From Flammeovirgaceae bacterium (GTDB taxonomy: Bacteria > Bacteroidota > Bacteroidia > Cytophagales > Cyclobacteriaceae), in NCBI GenBank assembly GCA_016712035.1, contig JADJRT010000010.1, forward strand, positions 1 through 64,000: 64,000 nucleotides of DNA, read 5' to 3'. The notes beneath the pieces are model-generated. The model made no database searches. It was not told the origin of the DNA and saw only the letters and a list, made by a program, of their open reading frames with translations. Shown here piece after piece: positions 43,725 to 53,468 of this stretch (position 1 is its first letter; the number at the start of each line of letters is the position of its first letter). A program made the translations under genes and the position numbers.

Positions 43725-44406
43725 TTATTTGATTCGAATCGTGTAATCCTGATTCTTTGCGTCAATATTCATTTTTTGGGCAGGCAGGTTTAGTGTAGTT
43801 GTAGATAAGTGATTTGTCCCACTACTGAATTGCTCATAATTTAATTTCCCCTCTATCTTATCCTGACCCAATAAACTTATAAACTCTTTGTATGTAAACA
43901 GGTATGTAGTTGGGTCAACATGTACCAACAAACGGTCGCCTTTCACATGTACGTCATAAGCTACTGCCTCAATCAGTCCATTCTTTTCAGTTACCGTTGC
44001 TTTGCTAAAAAATCAAGTAACTGCCCCTTTGTCATAAAAGTATAGTCAATAGCCAGCGCAAGTGCTTTTTCAATGTACTCGATTTTATCCTGTGCAGCAT
44101 TGGCTTGAGCCGCGCCTCTCAAGCCCGGCTTTTTCTTGACGGTTGTTTCTGCGTCTACAATTTGAGTTTCCAATTTGCCATCGGGGTATAGCGAAATTCA
44201 GTAATCGTTGTCAATTTTAACTGACTTTCAATAAACACATCGGATCTTCGCTTCCAGACATATTCTCTTAATTTGACCTGATTCGCTTCTTCTGCCTTCG
44301 AAATATTTAACGACAACTTTTCCTTGTCGATCTGGGCTTCAAGCCGAGAGCAAAAAACAAAGAGGATAGATAACACTAAAATGGTTATAGTAAATTTCAT
44401 AGTCAT
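43725..44406 (-). CDS. Secreted protein of unknown function, two frameshifts
   Basis: About 225 residues after joining three frames (breaks near 44165 and 43980). The start has a signal (MTMKFTITILVLSILFVFC). The body reads EEANQVKLREYVWKRRSDVF, TITEFRYTPDGKLETQIVDA, KKPGLRGAAQANAAQDKIEY, LDFLAKATVTEKNGLIEA, VAYDVHVKGDRLLVHVDPTT and LNLPAQKMNIDAKNQDYTIR. Lysine-rich N-terminal part, then beta-rich C-terminal part. No family recognised. Between the sulfatase and a small conserved gene on the same strand. Confidence 0.6.
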
Positions 44407-44417
44407 ATAGGTTTTTA

Positions 44418-44666
44418 TTATTTTCTTAGTAGATAATCAGTTATTTCTTTTTCAAGTATTTCGCACATTGAAGCATACTCCTTTTCTAATACTAAATCAG
44501 CCTCAACGTCCCTTCCGTACTTTTGCAGTAGTATTGAACTCAGGCTGTAATCATCACATAGTGATTTGAAATTAGAGTCATTATTATACATCTGAATAAT
44601 TTTAGTCATGAAGTCTGGGAATTTTATAATAATTGGCTGTAGTTCCTGTGCAACCAGCATCTCCAT
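44418..44666 (-). CDS. Small helical protein of unknown function
   Basis: 82 residues, all-helical appearance (LQPIIIKFPDFMTKIIQMYN, LCDDYSLSSILLQKYGRDVE, ASMCEILEKEITDYLLRK), acidic, no signal or membrane segment. First gene of the minus-strand cluster, 38 bp from the divergent regulator gene, so both promoters must lie in a very short region. Function unknown. Confidence 0.6.
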   Translation of the reverse strand: MEMLVAQELQPIIIKFPDFMTKIIQMYNNDSNFKSLCDDYSLSSILLQKYGRDVEADLVLEKEYASMCEILEKEITDYLLRK

Positions 44667-44703
44667 ATTGATTTACTGTTCGAAACTATAATTTTGTAGT
44701 TTC

Positions 44704-46310
44704 ATGTGGAAATCACTGCAGTTAATTAACAGTAAAATGGAATCGAACTCACCTATGCGTCAGCAGGAAATTATTGACCAATTGAATCGAATTTTGTTGT
44801 TTCCGGTGTTTAGCAATTCCATGATATTATCAGGCTTTCTCAGATTCATTGTGGGGGAAACACTGGAAGGCCGGGCGAATACGCTGAAAGAATATACAAT
44901 CGGAACGAATGTTTTAGCAAAGAAGGTCGGTTACGACCCGCAGGCCGATGCCTCCGTGAGAATTCATGCCGGAAGACTTCGGAGAGCACTGTATGAATTT
45001 TACAGCGGACCAGGCCGCAGTGATCTTATACTCATTTCCGTTCCAAAAGGTGCCTATGTACCCAGTTTTGAGGTAGTCACTCCCGTAACGGTACAGCACG
45101 ATGTACTAACTGATACAGTTATTTACAAACCAACACTAGCTGTAATTCCTTTTTACTGTTTAGAAGAGAAGGATCTGCAAGTTTTGGCAGATGGACTTTG
45201 TGATCAGATCTGTATGGATTTCACAAATTTTAACGAACTAACTGTGGTGTCATATTATGCTTCAAGAAAAGTTATCTCACAAGGGGTTGATTCAAAAGAA
45301 GCTGGATTACTACTGGATGCATCCTATCTGCTAACGGGTAGTATTCAATCCAATAAAAATGTGATTCGAATTCGTGTGCAACTTATTCAAAGTGCTACAC
45401 AACATCAAGTGTGGGCGAGTTCATACGAGATTGAAAAATCGGAAATGGGTAACTTTACCGTTCAGGATGATATAGTGAAGCGTGTCATAAATCAGATTGG
45501 TGGCAGTCATGGAATTATTTTCAGGGAAGCAGCCAAAGCATCACCCATTAAGCATGCGCTGGATGTAAAGGTATATGATGCTGTTTTTTGGTACTACTAC
45601 CTGTTAAACGATTTAAATGAAGACACATTCAGAAGAGGGCTGGCGGTCATGCAAAGTACCGTTCAGCTTGATCCTCAATATGCCTTAGGCTGGGCAATTC
45701 TTGGAGAGACCTATGTGGCAGGATTTTTTATGGATACGATTGCTCGGTCTTGGACCCGTTGGCAGAAGGTGTAAAGTGCGGACAAAAAGCACTTAGTATT
45801 GATCCTCGCTGCCAACACTCTTATCAAACACTGGGTCTGGCCTATCTGTTTCAACATAGACGAAAGTATTGCCTGCAAATAATTGATCAATGGATAAAAT
45901 TAAAATCGAATGCTGCGGGAATTGCCGGAGGATTAGGGTTTTGTTTCATCTGTACAGGAGAATATGAGCAGGGCTACAGGCTGTTGAGTGAATCCATCCA
46001 GGTTAATCCATACTACCAATGGTGGTTTAATGCAGGTTTAAGTATTTACCATTTTCAAAAGAATGAGTATGATGATGCCGTCTATTGGGCAGAGAAAATG
46101 CAAAGACAAAGTATACCCTGGGAATTGATATTGAAAGCTGCTTCGTATGCTGAAATGAAAAATTTTAATGCTGCCAAAATATGTACTCAAGAACTGGTTC
46201 AAATTATCCCTGATCTGTCGAACTCATTAAAGCCAATACTCGGTTCCTTTCTGCAATCAGAAGAACTGATTAATCGCTTTTTGATAGCGCTTAAGAAAGT
46301 TGATTTATAA
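44704..46310 (+). CDS. Winged-helix/TolB-like regulator with TPR C-terminus, frameshifted
   Basis: About 530 residues over two frames; the break is near 45745-45765 where DTIARS should run into LDPLAEGVKCGQKALSIDPR. The N-terminus (about 20-110: QQEIIDQLNRILLFPVFSNS, VGYDPQADASVRIHAGRLRR, LILISVPKGAYVPSFEV) is the winged-helix-like domain found with adenylate-cyclase/TolB-type TPR proteins. A FlgO/TolB-like domain follows (LAVIPFYCLEEKDLQVLADG, GSIQSNKNVIRIRVQLIQ). TPR repeats fill the C-terminus. Divergent from the sulfatase cluster, so probably its regulator; that is inference. Confidence 0.78.
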
Positions 46311-46355
46311 CGTATGGAAATGGCAGTGATCTATTTGTTTAGTGAGATGGGTTTG

Positions 46356-46618
46356 GCTCTTGCTATAGCTTTGGTGTTGCGGTGGTTTGCGCGGCTATGG
46401 CATGTGCCAAATGCGCTTGGCAAGTCGAAGCACAATCTTTTAGAAATGCGAAGGGCAGGCTGTATTAATTTCTAGTCTGTCCAACGTTTTTGTTTTTTTC
46501 AAAGTCTAAGTTGTCTGCGAAGCCGTTCACTTGTCCCCGTGGGAAATCTTTGTTAGTTCAATAGTCGACCGTTTTATTTTGAAACACAAATTTGTCCGGG
46601 CCCTATTGCTACCAACTT
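46356..46618. repeat. Long dispersed repeat, copy B, with a partial attC end
   Basis: Second copy of the 250-bp repeat of 35971-36220. It contains hairpin copy B (46362-46401, GCTATAGC/GCTATGGC). It ends with GGGCCCTATTGCTACCAAC (46598-46616), whose reverse complement matches the R'' flank of attC site 6 at 17 of 19 positions. No complete attC is seen to its right. No gene between 46311 and 46809. Confidence 0.72.
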
Positions 46619-46809
46619 CCCAATATATGCAATAGTTGTTATTTCCTATATGTCACTGGCGGGTAGAAACGCATAAATCTGATCTAATTGCCTGAAAATG
46701 GCTGATACATTTTTTGTGACATTGTATAATTACAAGCCTTCGGAATTGCAGCAAGGAAAACTATTATATCAAGTTAACGTAGGCAACAGGATTGTGGAAT
46801 TCTCAGCAA

Positions 46810-49266
46810 TCACTCATACCGCAACGTGCTCGATGGATTTGTCAAGGCAGCTTTAATTGTTTGTGAACTAACCGTAATCAACGCCAGTACAATCGCAGCA
46901 ATTGCCGATAGAATATAAATGCCCAGATTCATATCAACATGGTAAGCAAAGGAATCAAGCCACTGATCCATAAAGTACCAGGCGAGGGGCCAGGCTATTA
47001 GGTTAGCCACTAAAATCAGGATTACAATTTCTTTAGAGAGCAACCCTAGAATACTGGGTACAGAAGCACCCAGCACTTTACGGACTCCAATTTCTTTCAC
47101 GCGCTGTAGCGTGTTGAAGGTAGCAAGTCCGAATAATCCGAGGCACGCAATAAAAATTGCAAGACCAGAAAACATCGTGAATAACTGACTTTGCTTTTGA
47201 TCTTCTTCATAGAGCCTGCGATAGTCTTCACTTACAAACTGATAACTGAACGGACGCTTAGGTAAAAATTCTTTCCACACTTTTTCAATGTGTTCAATGC
47301 CTTGCGTTACCTGATTGCCCGTAATTTTAATAGATAGATCGTTATAGTTCTGTGTATTTTGATAGAACACTAACGGAATGATTGGCTGGTGCAGCGATTC
47401 AAAATGAAAATCTTTCACAATACCAATCAATTTACCTTTGGTGCCGCCATAGCTAAAATCTTTATCGAGCCCATCGCCAATATTTTTCCAGCCATACATG
47501 TTAGCCGCGGTTTCGTTAATGATAAAAGCCAATGAATCATCGGTAGGAATTGATTTTGAAAAATCGCGACCAGCGGCCATCTCAATGCCATAAGTTTTAA
47601 AAAATTCAGTGTCTGCTATTACCATTTTTGTTGTAATGGTTGAGTTAACAAGACTATCACCAATGGTGACAAGTGGTGGTCCCTGGCTATCCAACAATCT
47701 ACCGGTAGGAATGCGGGAGTAGCGCCCTACATTTTCTATAGCTGACGATTTGGTGAGTTCGTTATAGAAAGCATCGTAGGTGTCGCCCACTTCATTGTAT
47801 AGACTGAGTACAACAACCTGATCTTTTGTATAACCAAGGTCGCGTGAATTTAAATAGCCTAATTGCTGAAAGGTGATAGCGGTTGCAATCAACAGCACGA
47901 TAGAAATTGAAAACTGAGAGATAACCAGTGTTTTCCGAACGAGTCCTTTTCCTTTCACACTTCCTTGCTGCCCTTTTAAAACCAGAGCCGGTTTAAAACT
48001 AGAGATAACAAACGCAGGGTAAAGTCCGGCAAGAAGGCCCACTAACACAGCAAAGCCAATCAGTCCTGCAAATAACATCCAATTGTCTATCGGATTAATA
48101 CTGAGAAATTTTCCGGTAAACTGATTTAGCCAGGAGAGCGCCACAATAGCTAGACCACAACCAAGCACTAAAGCTAGAAAGGAAATTAAAACAGACTCGC
48201 TTAAGTATTGAGCGATTAATTGATTTTTGAAAGCGCCAACTACTTTTCTTAGTCCAACTTCTTTAGCGCGTTTGGTAGCACGTGCTGTGGATAGGTTTAT
48301 AAAGTTAAAGCAAGCGATCAATATGATAAACAATCCGATCACGGCCATCATACGAACATTATTAATGTTCCCGTTCACCTCTAGCTCATCATCGAGGTGT
48401 GATAATAAGTGGATATCCGAAAGCTTTTGTAAAAACAAGGTTGTTGCTTGCGAAGCTTTGAAATCGGCTGGAACTCCAAAATTCTGGATAGCAAAATTAC
48501 CATAATGTCGTTCCATAAAATCCGGAAGACCAGCTTCCACCTTTTTAGGATCAGCACCTTCTTCCAGTAAAATGTAAGTACCAAAGGCGTTGTTACCCCA
48601 GTTTGTTTCTAATCCTTTTCGGCCGTAAATGTTATCATTCTCAAGCGTGCTGAAGGATACTAAGTATTCAGGATGCCAATGCGACTGTGATGGAAAATCT
48701 TTATACACACCAGTTACTTCCAGATCAAATTGATTATTTGCCCGCAGGCGTTTACCAATTGGATTTTCAGCATCAAAAAACTTGCTTGCCGATTTCTCGG
48801 AAAGCATGACCGTGAATGGACGATTGAGGGCGGTGGTTTTATCACCACCTGTTACCTCAATGTCGAAGATCTTAAAAATATCGGGCTCAGCCACAAAGAG
48901 ATAGTCTTCGGTAAAGTTTTTAACAAGCTCTCCGTTTTCTTCACGCCCAATCACCAAGCCAAAGTTGATGGTACGGGCCATCACTTCTATTTCACCAAAA
49001 TCATTTTTAATAAGAGGGCCGATTGGAGGGGCCACGTTTGCTAAATGAAGATTAGGAACTCCATCGCGGCTTAAAAAATTGCGCGTTACGCGATAGATGC
49101 GATCTGCCTTAGCATTGTAACGATCATAACTCAATTCGTCAGAAACAAATAAGTAGATGAGAATGCAACACATCATGGCCAAGGCCAACCCGGCAATATT
49201 GATGAAGGCAGTTAATTTATTTCTAAAAATAGAGCGAAAGGCAACGGTAAGGTAATTTCGGATCAT
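46810..49266 (-). CDS. MacB/FtsX-type ABC transporter permease
   Basis: 818 residues, intact. Type VII architecture duplicated: membrane helix about 20-42 (FINIAGLALAMMCCILIYLF), a large periplasmic MacB core domain, three helices with the first FtsX domain (about 285-420, containing RATKRAKEVGLRKVVGAFKN), then helix, second periplasmic domain and a final FtsX domain (VKEIGVRKVLGASVPSILGL). This double-FtsX form is characteristic of Bacteroidota. An ATPase must be supplied from elsewhere. Probable role: export or mechanotransmission of lipoproteins or peptides. Isolated gene. Confidence 0.93.
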   Translation of the reverse strand: MIRNYLTVAFRSIFRNKLTAFINIAGLALAMMCCILIYLFVSDELSYDRYNAKADRIYRVTRNFLSRDGVPNLHLANVAPPIGPLIKNDFGEIEVMARTINFGLVIGREENGELVKNFTEDYLFVAEPDIFKIFDIEVTGGDKTTALNRPFTVMLSEKSASKFFDAENPIGKRLRANNQFDLEVTGVYKDFPSQSHWHPEYLVSFSTLENDNIYGRKGLETNWGNNAFGTYILLEEGADPKKVEAGLPDFMERHYGNFAIQNFGVPADFKASQATTLFLQKLSDIHLLSHLDDELEVNGNINNVRMMAVIGLFIILIACFNFINLSTARATKRAKEVGLRKVVGAFKNQLIAQYLSESVLISFLALVLGCGLAIVALSWLNQFTGKFLSINPIDNWMLFAGLIGFAVLVGLLAGLYPAFVISSFKPALVLKGQQGSVKGKGLVRKTLVISQFSISIVLLIATAITFQQLGYLNSRDLGYTKDQVVVLSLYNEVGDTYDAFYNELTKSSAIENVGRYSRIPTGRLLDSQGPPLVTIGDSLVNSTITTKMVIADTEFFKTYGIEMAAGRDFSKSIPTDDSLAFIINETAANMYGWKNIGDGLDKDFSYGGTKGKLIGIVKDFHFESLHQPIIPLVFYQNTQNYNDLSIKITGNQVTQGIEHIEKVWKEFLPKRPFSYQFVSEDYRRLYEEDQKQSQLFTMFSGLAIFIACLGLFGLATFNTLQRVKEIGVRKVLGASVPSILGLLSKEIVILILVANLIAWPLAWYFMDQWLDSFAYHVDMNLGIYILSAIAAIVLALITVSSQTIKAALTNPSSTLRYE

Positions 49267-49434
49267 GGCATGAGGGTTATAATGTCTTAGACTCCCAATT
49301 TTGAGACACGTTACAAGGACAATGCAATTTATAAGATGTTGCTTGGTATACGAAGTATTGTCGTGAGAGTTAGAATAATTTTGTAGAGGGTAGTTGTTCG
49401 TTATCGAACAAAGTACCGGTCAGTTTGGAATAAG

Positions 49435-50330
49435 CTACTTCGAAATCCTATTATAATAAAGATCTGTTGTTGTTGCCCATGTTTTGCCATTATCGGTTGT
49501 AACCTCAAATAACTGACGAACCAGGTTTGGCTCCATATTAAAGAAGGTAAGTCGTGTGATTTGGTTATTGGCATCAGGCTTTGTAATAAATACTAATTTG
49601 TTGTCTTTGTATTCGCCATCAATAAATTCAATCACAGCGCCCTTGTCATCTACCCAGGTTTGCATCCATTTACCTGTTGTGGCATTAACGAGATTGAAAC
49701 TTTTTCCTGCATAATTTTGCGGAGGCGCAGAGGTCCAGTTTTCATAAATCACACACTCACCCAATATACGTTGAATACTGCTGCTGCCGGCTTGTTGTCC
49801 GGTTGCGGATTTAACACCCCACTCGCCAATCCAAAAATCAAATTGCCGTGCGTGTTCAGAATATTTGCATGGATAAACCCCTTTCAATAAACCTTGATGA
49901 ATTTGTTCCAGCTCTGGCATTGATTTCAGTTTGGCAAGGTTAACATCTGTTTCAAATAGCGAGAGGGCAGAAAATCCATTGATCAATGCTTGATTAAGTG
50001 AAGCCACACATTTTTTTTTTGATTGGCTTGCGCGTAGGCAGTTGCTAGATAAAAGAAAGCCATGGGATTGGGGCCAAGTACCGTTGCTTCTTCCAATTGT
50101 TTGATGGCAGGTTGAGTTTTTGATTGGTTTAACAACGCAATCCCTGCCCGCATTCGTGCATTGGCGTTTTGCGGTTCTTGCTTAGCAATGGCCTGATAGG
50201 CTGAAACAACGTTTTGCCAATCGGCAGCAACAAAATAGGCATTCGCTTTGGCGCGATCTTCCTGAGTGATCGGTTGGGCGAAAGTTTCAAAACATGAAAT
50301 CACAAGGGTGAGTAGCAGAATATTTTTCAT
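49435..50330 (-). CDS. Secreted TPR protein with DUF1579-like C-terminal domain, frameshifted
   Basis: About 298 residues. The first frame has a signal peptide (ISCFETFAQ) and TPRs (AKANAYFVAADWQNVVSAYQ, ANARMRAGIALLNQSKTQPA, MAFFYLATAYAQANQKK). At a run of ten A (about 50009-50018) the frame changes to VASLNQALINGFSALSLFET. The C-terminal domain (CKYSEHARQFDFWIGEWGVK, SSIQRILGECVIYENWTS, GKWMQTWVDDKGAVIEFIDG) is a lipocalin-like beta barrel resembling DUF1579. Function unknown. Confidence 0.82.
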
Positions 50331-50431
50331 GGCGTTAAATGTTATTTAGAAAACTACCTTTAATATAATATATTGATCCGTGCTTTACTGTAATCTATAG
50401 GATTACTAAATTAGATTTCTAATCAACAACT

Positions 50432-52132
50432 ATGAATATACAAGGGGATGCAGCAAAGGAAATGACATACGATGCAATTGTGATTGGATCGGGTATGAGT
50501 GGTGGCTGGGCTGCTAAAGAGCTTTGCGACAACGGGTTAAAAACACTAGTGCTGGAGCGTGGACGCGAGGTGAAGCATCTTGATGATTATCCTACTGCTA
50601 CTAAGAATCCATGGGACTTTCCCCTACGGGGAAGATTGCCTTTGGATATCACCGCTCCAAACCCGGTGGTAGATCGTTGTTACGCTTTTGGGGATGCCAC
50701 TAAGCATTTTTTTGTCAAAGATACGGAGCACCCCTATGTGCAGGAAAAACCTTTCGACTGGATTCGTGGCTACCAAACGGGAGGCAAGTCTTTGCTGTGG
50801 GCCAGGCAGGTACAACGATGGAGCCGTTTTGAATTTGAAGCTCCGGGTCGCGATGGCTTTGCGGTAGATTGGCCGATTCGCTATAATGATCTCGCCCCCT
50901 GGTATTCGTATGTAGAAAAGTTTGTAGGCATTAGTGGCAATCGCGATGGATTGGAAAATTTACCCGACAGTGAAGTAATGAAGGCATGGGAAATGAATTG
51001 TGTTGAGAAACACGTTCAGGAAAAAATAAAAGAGGCATATAAAGACCGGAATTTTGTAATTGGTCGGTGTGCTCACCTCACCGAACCGCAGGAAATACAC
51101 AAACAACAAGGCCGGGGCCAATGCCAGGCGCGAACATTATGTGAACGTGGCTGTCCGTTTGGAGGCTACTTCAGTTCCAACTCATCTACATTGCCTTGGG
51201 CGATGAAGACGGGCAACATGACATTGCGGCCATTCTCGGTAGTTCACTCTATTATATATGATGAACAAAAAGGAAAAGCAAGTGGTGTGCGTGTGATAGA
51301 TACCAACACAAAAGAAGTATTTGATTATTATGCCCGAATCATTTTTGTAAATGCGGCTTGTCTTAACAGCAACCTTGTGCTGCTTAATTCAACTTCTAGC
51401 CGTTTTCCCAATGGTTTAGGTAATGATAATGGTTTACTGGGAAAGTTTGTTGCCTTCCATAACTATCGTGGCACTGTCACCTCAACATTTGAAGGATACG
51501 AAGACTCTTATTATTATGGTCGGAGACCAACAGCTATTATGTTACCATCGTTCCGTAACGTACGCAAACAAGAAGAAGATTTTATGCGCGGATATATGTC
51601 TTTCTATTCGGCTAGTCGCGCGAATGGAATGAGCGAGAGTATAGGAGCTGAGTTAAAAGAGTCCGTTGCTAAACCGGGTATCTGGCACGTAAATATGATG
51701 ATGCAGGGAGAGACCATTCCCATTGAAAGTAATCATTTGCGGCTGAGTACCGATCAGAAGGATGCGTGGGGAATTCCGCAACTGATTACCTCCATTGAGC
51801 ATACGGATAATGACGAGAAAGTAAAAAATGATTTTCTGGAACAAGCGCAGGAAATGCTTGATAAAGCCGGATGTAAAAACATTGTTCCGCACGATAGTAA
51901 ACAAGCTCCGGGGCTCGACATCCACGAGATGGGTGGGGTGCGTATGGGGCGCGATCCGAAGACATCCCTGCTTAACAAGTGGAATCAGTTTCACGCGTGT
52001 AAAAATGTATTTGTAACCGATGGTGCGTGCATGACGAGCACGGGCAATCAAAATCCATCGCTTACGTTTATGGCGTTAACGGCTCGTGCAGCAAATTATG
52101 CGGTAGAGGAAGCGAAGAAGGGAAACTTGTAA
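50432..52132 (+). CDS. GMC-family FAD oxidoreductase
   Basis: 566 residues, intact. The Rossmann FAD motif is IVIGSGMSGGWAAKEL (about 16-31), then ERGREVKHLDDYP. The C-terminal GMC_oxred_C signature includes LDIHEMGGVRMGRDPKTSLL and the end FVTDGACMTSTGNQNPSLTF. A cysteine-rich loop (QARTLCERGCPFGGYFSSNS) occurs as in gluconate-2-dehydrogenase-type subunits. No twin-arginine signal is seen in this subunit; partners often carry it. Probably oxidises a sugar or polyol; the dehydrogenase subunit 3 gene expected next to it is absent here. Confidence 0.9.
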   Translation: MNIQGDAAKEMTYDAIVIGSGMSGGWAAKELCDNGLKTLVLERGREVKHLDDYPTATKNPWDFPLRGRLPLDITAPNPVVDRCYAFGDATKHFFVKDTEHPYVQEKPFDWIRGYQTGGKSLLWARQVQRWSRFEFEAPGRDGFAVDWPIRYNDLAPWYSYVEKFVGISGNRDGLENLPDSEVMKAWEMNCVEKHVQEKIKEAYKDRNFVIGRCAHLTEPQEIHKQQGRGQCQARTLCERGCPFGGYFSSNSSTLPWAMKTGNMTLRPFSVVHSIIYDEQKGKASGVRVIDTNTKEVFDYYARIIFVNAACLNSNLVLLNSTSSRFPNGLGNDNGLLGKFVAFHNYRGTVTSTFEGYEDSYYYGRRPTAIMLPSFRNVRKQEEDFMRGYMSFYSASRANGMSESIGAELKESVAKPGIWHVNMMMQGETIPIESNHLRLSTDQKDAWGIPQLITSIEHTDNDEKVKNDFLEQAQEMLDKAGCKNIVPHDSKQAPGLDIHEMGGVRMGRDPKTSLLNKWNQFHACKNVFVTDGACMTSTGNQNPSLTFMALTARAANYAVEEAKKGNL

Positions 52133-52191
52133 GCACTTGTAATTTTAAGATTGGACCCCGGGTTGAACTATGGTCCTTATCCGGTCAGCTA

Positions 52192-52754
52192 TTATTTCTT
52201 TTCCATCTTTTGACGGGCTTCTATACACCAAAGTAGTTCTTCTATAAATGGTTTCGCTCGCTTTTCAATTGCAACCTTATCTACAGGAATACCCATTTCA
52301 TCAAAGAGATCTTGTGCTTTTGGCATGGGGCACATGGCCGGTACTACCCAGGCGCGAATTTTAAATAAAGTAAATGCCAACGAAGTGATTACCTGCGAAC
52401 CTCCAAAACTCCATTGGATACGGTTGTAATTGCAATGGGCTTTCTGCGCCATTCCTCATAGAGTAAGTCCACGATGTTTTTCAAACTGGCCGGATAACCC
52501 CCATTGTACTCAGGGGTAACCATGATAACGCCATCAGCCTTAGTTATTTTCTCAGCAAAATCAAGTACTTCGGAAAGGGGATAGGTTTGATGACTTAATC
52601 GTTCTTCAAAGACCGGAAACTTATATTCATTCAGATCAAGGATTTCATTAGTACCTAACTTATATTCATCTAAATAATTTTTTAAAAAGAGTGCTACCCG
52701 GTGACTTACCCGATCCGTGCGAACACTAGAGGAAATAATAGCGATGTGTGGCAT
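52192..52754 (-). CDS. NAD(P)H-dependent FMN reductase, frameshifted
   Basis: About 187 residues. The flavodoxin-like start IAIISSSVRTDRVSHRVALF and the FMN loop VMVTPEYNGGYPASLKNIVD are typical of the NADPH-dependent FMN reductase family. The frame changes near 52400-52440: AITTVSNGV continues FGGSQVITSLAFTLFKIRAW and then VVPAMCPMPKAQDLFDEMG, ending at 52192. One base explains it. Probably supplies reduced flavin or reduces quinones or azo dyes. Confidence 0.87.
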
Positions 52755-52770
52755 ATAAAAAAGAGATTAT

Positions 52771-53373
52771 TTATCGGTGCTCCACTTTCATTCGGCTAAA
52801 AATATTTTTCACGGCCGATCGGATAACAGCTTCTACATCAGTTTTAGGGGTGAGTTTCTTTTTAGCCCAACCGCCCCAAAGTGGTTCTCTTGTTTTCGTG
52901 TCCATCATACTTACATACAACATTCCTTCTTCATAGATTTTTTGGTTTGCCCCGGCCACCCTGGCCGGTGAATAATAGCCGCCACTATAGTACCCAAAAC
53001 CACCGCCATAATAGTCCGCTTCCGTAATATTGCTATGACTGACGGAAAGATTTTCTTCTACCCGCGAATTGAAAACAATTATAGCATCGGGATGCAACGT
53101 GTCGAGTACAAATCCTTTTTTCAGAAGTTCTTCATCGACTAATCTTTTGATCAGTCCACCATACATTTTTTTTGACTCCTTGCCAGGTCTAAAGTTAGGA
53201 TCATTATCAGGGTCACCGGGCTTGCCCCAGGCATAGGTCTTGTATTTTTCGAGCGTTACACCTTTAGTTTGCGATGAGTCGACTTGCAAACCTGCACACG
53301 AACCCAACACCAAGGCTAAACATAGTACAGAACTTTTGAATGTTGAATTGTTCAAAATTGATTGATTGATCAT
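52771..53373 (-). CDS. DUF4136 lipoprotein
   Basis: 200 residues. Lipobox LALVLGSCAGL. The DUF4136 core is KYKTYAWGKPGDPDNDPNF, IKRLVDEELLKKGFVLD, HPDAIIVFNSRVEENLSVSH and YEEGMLYVSMMDTKTREPLW, ending AVIRSAVKNIFSRM. A Gly/Tyr-rich loop (YYGGGFGYYSGGYYSP) is inserted. Periplasmic lipid-anchored protein of unknown function. Adjacent to the FMN reductase gene by 16 bp. Confidence 0.9.
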   Translation of the reverse strand: MINQSILNNSTFKSSVLCLALVLGSCAGLQVDSSQTKGVTLEKYKTYAWGKPGDPDNDPNFRPGKESKKMYGGLIKRLVDEELLKKGFVLDTLHPDAIIVFNSRVEENLSVSHSNITEADYYGGGFGYYSGGYYSPARVAGANQKIYEEGMLYVSMMDTKTREPLWGGWAKKKLTPKTDVEAVIRSAVKNIFSRMKVEHR

Positions 53374-53468
53374 TGGGTATTGATTAGTAAGTACCCTGCG
53401 ATTTACTCAAAATCTAGTGATTATCATTGGCCAAGTATCTATTAGTTTATAAGATAATCAGTTGATCA

